This document shows positions 6,797-9,022 of a stretch of DNA of 9,022 nucleotides, piece by piece. Position numbers and translations under genes: made by a program. Numbering within the stretch: the stretch's first letter is position 1; every line of letters begins with the position of its first letter. The stretch spans positions 1-9,022 of the forward strand of contig JAQUMP010000115.1 of assembly GCA_028718065.1 (NCBI GenBank), in the 5' to 3' direction. Below the pieces are notes generated by a model. It searched no databases, was not told where the DNA came from, and saw nothing but the letters and a program-made list of their open reading frames with translations. The DNA comes from Chitinivibrionales bacterium. Its GTDB lineage: Bacteria; Fibrobacterota; Chitinivibrionia; Chitinivibrionales; FEN-1185.

Positions 6797-7021
6797 ATGG
6801 ATTATACCGAAAGAATTTCCTGCAACCCGGACATTATGTTGGGCAAACCGGTAATTAAAGGAACGCGGATCCCCGTCGAAGTGTTATTACGCAAGCTATC
6901 CGAGAGCGCGACATTTGACGAATTGCTTATGGCATATCCGCATTTGAAGCGGGAGGACATCCTGGCCGTGCTTTCGTACTCTGCCGATGTTATAGGCAAG
7001 GAGGAAATGATTGTTTCCTGA
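6797..7021 (+). CDS. DUF433 antitoxin, copy A
   Basis: 74 residues. The block GKPVIKGTRIPVEVLL (16-31) and the later YPHLKREDILAVLSYSADVI (47-66) are the two hallmarks of the DUF433 family, small helical HTH-like proteins that act as VapB-type antitoxins and are predicted to bind the toxin and possibly their own promoter. Length is normal for the family. A strong ribosome site AGGGAGG (6785-6791) lies 5 nt before the ATG. It overlaps the DUF5615 gene by 11 nt, the standard antitoxin-first order. The protein is identical to copy B. The last residues (EEMIVS) overlap the ribosome site and start region of the toxin, which ties toxin translation to antitoxin translation. Confidence 0.9.
   Translation: MDYTERISCNPDIMLGKPVIKGTRIPVEVLLRKLSESATFDELLMAYPHLKREDILAVLSYSADVIGKEEMIVS
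6998..7004 (+). promoter_or_regulatory. Ribosome binding site of toxin copy A, inside the antitoxin gene
   Basis: AAGGAGG sits 6 nt before the TTG at 7011 and decides the toxin start. An ATG at 7007 lies between them but is in the antitoxin frame, so it cannot start the toxin. The identical site for copy B is at 7883-7889. Confidence 0.75.
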
Positions 7022-7367
7022 GCTCCTTGCCGATGAAAACGTCGACATCCGCATTGTTCGGCATTTACGCGAATCCGGATTTTCAGTCGCCGCAATTCAG
7101 GAAAAATGTCCGGGCAGCAGCGACAAAGATGTGTTGAACATTGCCAGAGAAAATGGCCTTCTCCTTGTCACGGAGGATGCAGACTTTGGCGAAATGATCT
7201 TTTCGCATAAACTCGCAAATATCGGTGTGGTTTTTCTTAGGTACCACGTTATTGAAAGAGAAGAAATTACAAAATCATTAATTGACATCCTGCAGAAGCA
7301 TGGTTATTCCCTCCGTACCAAATTCACTGTCATTACAATTCATAAAATTAGAATACGCGATCTCTAA
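7011..7367 (+). CDS. DUF5615 PIN-like toxin, copy A
   Basis: 118 residues starting from a TTG codon. The N-terminal LLADENVDIRIVRHLRESGF (D8, E9), the mid-region SSDKDVLNIAREN (D38) and VTEDADFGEMI (T54, D56, D58) are the acidic clusters of the PIN-like DUF5615 family, expected to bind a metal ion for RNA cleavage. The family is the usual partner of DUF433; RNase activity of this copy is inferred, not shown. All the acidic positions are retained, so it is not visibly inactivated. The C-terminal ~30 residues (HGYSLRTKFTVITIHKIRIRDL) are strand-rich and basic. It ends with TAA 21 nt before the regulator fragment. TTG initiation may lower toxin synthesis relative to antitoxin. Confidence 0.88.
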   Translation: MFPELLADENVDIRIVRHLRESGFSVAAIQEKCPGSSDKDVLNIARENGLLLVTEDADFGEMIFSHKLANIGVVFLRYHVIEREEITKSLIDILQKHGYSLRTKFTVITIHKIRIRDL

Positions 7368-7385
7368 ATTGGGGTTGCGAACAGT

Positions 7386-7410
7386 GCATCACGACAGCCC
7401 TAGTCGGTGC
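7386..7410 (+). terminator. Imperfect hairpin after toxin copy A
   Basis: GCA-TCA-CGAC (7386-7395) can pair with GTCG-G-TGC (7403-7410) around a 7-nt loop, followed by ATTTT. It overlaps the regulator-end sequence, so the pairing may be an accident of coding sequence. The same structure lies at 8271-8295 between the converging toxin copy B and the activator gene. Confidence 0.2.
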
Positions 7411-7427
7411 ATTTTCCTGAATAAAGT
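7389..7427 (-). pseudogene. Duplicated 3' end of the sigma-54 activator gene between the two modules
   Basis: These 13 minus-strand codons spell TLFRKMHRLGLS and a TGA, identical to the last codons of the intact activator (8274-8312). Upstream in the gene direction (7428 onward) the sequence switches abruptly to the AT-rich start of module B, so this is an orphaned gene end with no promoter or start codon. It marks the duplication junction: left-module sequence up to 7427, and the beginning of the next unit afterward. Confidence 0.85.
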
Positions 7428-7540
7428 GATATTATGAAAAATTAGCCAAATAAAGCTACCTATCTCATTTTCCCTATATTATATCCGCGTTTAAATATAA
7501 ATCGCTGATTACATAGCTACTGTATTTATAGTATGCTCCG

Positions 7541-7569
7541 TTGATATGGAAGAACCATATAAGCATAAT
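7541..7569 (+). promoter_or_regulatory. Sigma-70-type promoter of toxin-antitoxin copy B
   Basis: TTGATA (7541-7546), 17 nt, CATAAT (7564-7569), identical to the copy A promoter. Copy B therefore has its own complete promoter and need not depend on read-through from copy A. Confidence 0.55.
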
Positions 7570-7681
7570 ATTGCAAGCCTTTTTAACTATCTCCGCCGAT
7601 TTGCCCATATTGTATTTTAGAACAACAAAGAATGGAATAAGGCTTTTTTTGTTTTGCCGCTGATTCTTAAGGGAGGTTTCG

Positions 7682-7906
7682 ATGGATTATACCGAAAGAA
7701 TTTCCTGCAACCCGGACATTATGTTGGGCAAACCGGTAATTAAAGGAACGCGGATCCCCGTCGAAGTGTTATTACGCAAGCTATCCGAGAGCGCGACATT
7801 TGACGAATTGCTTATGGCATATCCGCATTTGAAGCGGGAGGACATCCTGGCCGTGCTTTCGTACTCTGCCGATGTTATAGGCAAGGAGGAAATGATTGTT
7901 TCCTGA
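7682..7906 (+). CDS. DUF433 antitoxin, copy B
   Basis: This is the same 74-residue protein as copy A at offset 885, with the same AGGGAGG ribosome site (7670-7676) and the same 11-nt overlap with its toxin gene. No difference in sequence is present, so there is no sign that this copy has decayed or changed specificity, and the two antitoxins must be interchangeable. Two antitoxin and two toxin doses should keep the ratio constant. Loss of one whole unit by recombination between the copies would leave a functional pair. Confidence 0.9.
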   Translation: MDYTERISCNPDIMLGKPVIKGTRIPVEVLLRKLSESATFDELLMAYPHLKREDILAVLSYSADVIGKEEMIVS

Positions 7907-8252
7907 GCTCCTTGCCGATGAAAACGTCGACATCCGCATTGTTCGGCATTTACGCGAATCCGGATTTTCAGTCGCCGCAATTCAGGAAAAATGTCCGGGC
8001 AGCAGCGACAAAGATGTGTTGAACATTGCCAGAGAAAATGGCCTTCTCCTTGTCACGGAGGATGCAGACTTTGGCGAAATGATCTTTTCGCATAAACTCG
8101 CAAATATCGGTGTGGTTTTTCTTAGGTACCACGTTATTGAAAGAGAAGAAATTACAAAATCATTAATTGACATCCTGCAGAAGCATGGTTATTCCCTCCG
8201 TACCAAATTCACTGTCATTACAATTCATAAAATTAGAATACGCGATCTCTAA
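7896..8252 (+). CDS. DUF5615 PIN-like toxin, copy B
   Basis: Same 118-residue protein as copy A, with the TTG start and the AAGGAGG site at 7883-7889, and intact D8/E9, D38 and T54/D56/D58. It converges with the sigma-54 activator gene, whose stop codon lies 21 nt away. Transcription of this operon and of the activator could therefore interfere with one another, and no strong terminator separates them. Confidence 0.88.
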   Translation: MFPELLADENVDIRIVRHLRESGFSVAAIQEKCPGSSDKDVLNIARENGLLLVTEDADFGEMIFSHKLANIGVVFLRYHVIEREEITKSLIDILQKHGYSLRTKFTVITIHKIRIRDL

Positions 8253-8273
8253 ATTGGGGTTGCGAACAGTGCA

Positions 8274-9022
8274 TCACGACAGCCCTAGTCGGTGCATTTT
8301 CCTGAATAAAGTCGCCTTATGGATCCCCAGCTTTTCGGCAGTCCGTAGTTTGTTGCCGTTGTTATCGGCGAGAACCGCGGTCAGGTACTGTTTTTCGAGT
8401 TCGTCAAAACTCCCCACCTCGGCAAGGCGCGCGCCGCTTTTTTCGGGTAAAGCCGATTTTATTTCCGGCGGCAGATGCGCGGCCTCCAGCGTTTCGCCTT
8501 TACAATAAATAAAAGCGTGTTCGATGCTGTTTTCGAGTTGGCGGATATTGCCGGGAAAATCATAAGCACAGAGAGCGTCGAGGGCGTCGCTCGCGATTTC
8601 CCTGATGGATTTATTGTAGCGCGCATTGAACCGTTCTAAAAAGTGTTCACATAAAAGCGGGATGTCGCTGCGGCGTTCCCGCAAAGCAGGCACCTTGATC
8701 GTTAAGATATTAATGCGATAATAAAAATCCTCCCGGAAACGGCCCTCTTTTACCAAGACGGGCAGGTCCTTGTTCGTGGCGGCGAGAACGCGCACATCGG
8801 CTGTTACGGAGTGCGTATCGCCAAGCGGTTCAAACGTTTTCTGCTGGAGCACCCGCAAAAGTTTTGCCTGCATTGCCGCGGATATGTCGCCGATTTCGTC
8901 TAAGAAAAGCGTGCCGCCCTCGGCCAACGCGATTTTGCCGGGTTTGTCTTTTTTCGCATCGGTAAATGCGCCGGCCTTGTAGCCGAAAAGCTCGGATTCC
9001 AGGAGCGTGTCCGGCAGCGCGC
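8274..9022 (-). CDS. Sigma-54-dependent AAA+ transcriptional activator, C-terminal part (runs off the window)
   Basis: The frame is open from the window edge to a TGA at 8274. Visible landmarks, in gene order, are ESELFGYKAGAFTDA (GAFTDA at 8955-8972), Walker B GGTLFLDE (8895-8918), sensor I region VLAATNKDL, FREDFYYRIN with the arginine-finger arginines, PALRERRSDIPLL, and the sensor II region FPGNIRQLEN. After a linker comes a Fis-type HTH of about 30 residues ending LGIHKATLFRKMHRLGLS. Such proteins bind upstream sites and remodel sigma-54 holoenzyme with ATP. Walker A and any receiver, PAS or GAF input domain lie outside the window, so the signal is unknown. The sigma-54 contact loop is GAFTDA rather than GAFTGA, which may be a family variant. 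The last 39 nt are shared with the fragment at 7389-7427. The last codons (from TLFRK) may have been supplied by the inserted module (inference). Confidence 0.92.
   Translation of the reverse strand, partial: ALPDTLLESELFGYKAGAFTDAKKDKPGKIALAEGGTLFLDEIGDISAAMQAKLLRVLQQKTFEPLGDTHSVTADVRVLAATNKDLPVLVKEGRFREDFYYRINILTIKVPALRERRSDIPLLCEHFLERFNARYNKSIREIASDALDALCAYDFPGNIRQLENSIEHAFIYCKGETLEAAHLPPEIKSALPEKSGARLAEVGSFDELEKQYLTAVLADNNGNKLRTAEKLGIHKATLFRKMHRLGLS

Larger units (their letters stand above)
6541..8312. repeat. 885-bp perfect tandem duplication of a toxin-antitoxin module
   Basis: Positions 6541-7427 are identical to 7426-8312 at an offset of 885 nt, covering promoter, leader, both genes and 39 nt of the 3' end of the neighbouring activator gene. 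Identity stops at 6540/7425 on the left (T against A) and 7428/8313 on the right (G against C). A 12-nt block, TTTCCTGAATAA, recurs just left of the left limit (6528-6539 and 7413-7424) and again at 8298-8309. No transposase or integrase and no conventional terminal inverted repeats are visible in the unit. Perfect identity, including in non-coding DNA, suggests a recent event or continuing homogenisation. Confidence 0.95.

Noticed and set aside
6802..7095. 97-codon minus-strand frame opposite the toxin-antitoxin genes (repeated at 7687-7980)
   Set aside because: It is duplicated only because the whole unit is duplicated; the plus strand carries two recognisable families with ribosome sites.
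6541..7427. Duplicated unit as a classical insertion sequence or integron cassette
   Set aside because: There is no transposase, no terminal inverted repeats, no flanking target duplication and no attC-like folded site; the boundaries are gene-end sequences instead.

Overview
The window looks like the chromosome of a Gram-negative, probably anaerobic and uncultured bacterium. It carries two family-9 (heptosyltransferase-type) glycosyltransferases, which points to lipopolysaccharide. It also has a radical SAM enzyme of the kind found in cell-surface loci, a DUF2723 (TMEM260-like) membrane protein and a sigma-54-dependent activator. Phyla such as Omnitrophota or Elusimicrobiota would fit, but nothing here fixes the taxonomy.

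Layout. Positions 1-308 (minus) hold the N-terminal third of a radical SAM protein. Divergent from it, 473-2476 (plus) encodes a DUF2723 integral membrane protein. Converging on that gene with a 13-nt gap are two tandem GT9 glycosyltransferases (3575-4693 and 2490-3569, minus, 5 nt apart). Upstream of them on the same strand is a long-form RsgA ribosome-assembly GTPase (4783-5874, TTG start). Next comes a DUF559 nuclease-like ORF (5924-6508, minus), whose first ~55 codons lie in a hairpin-rich repeat (MITE/REP-like) rather than in the protein domain.

The most unusual region is 6501-8312. An 885-bp unit carrying a complete DUF433 antitoxin / DUF5615 PIN-like toxin operon is present twice in perfect tandem (6541-7427 equals 7426-8312). 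Each module boundary carries the 3' end of a sigma-54 activator gene (minus strand, codons for the last residues of the Fis-type helix-turn-helix). The intact activator at 8274-9022 ends ...TLFRKMHRLGLS. The middle boundary holds an identical 13-codon copy (7389-7427). The far-left boundary holds a different, diverged end, ...TLFRKLKRLGLDV (6501-6542). This fits two explanations: a toxin-antitoxin module that entered the 3' end of the activator gene and supplied a replacement end, with the native end displaced to 6501-6542; or an unequal crossover between two short paralogous gene ends. Either way, the remnants are real coding fragments that a simple duplication of a toxin-antitoxin operon does not explain.

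How the genes may work together: the radical SAM, DUF2723 and GT9 genes look like part of a cell-envelope glycan locus. RsgA is a housekeeping-type ribosome factor. The right half is an accessory hotspot with a repeat element, a nuclease-like ORF, a doubled toxin-antitoxin system and a regulator remnant next to an activator whose sigma-54 contact loop reads GAFTDA.
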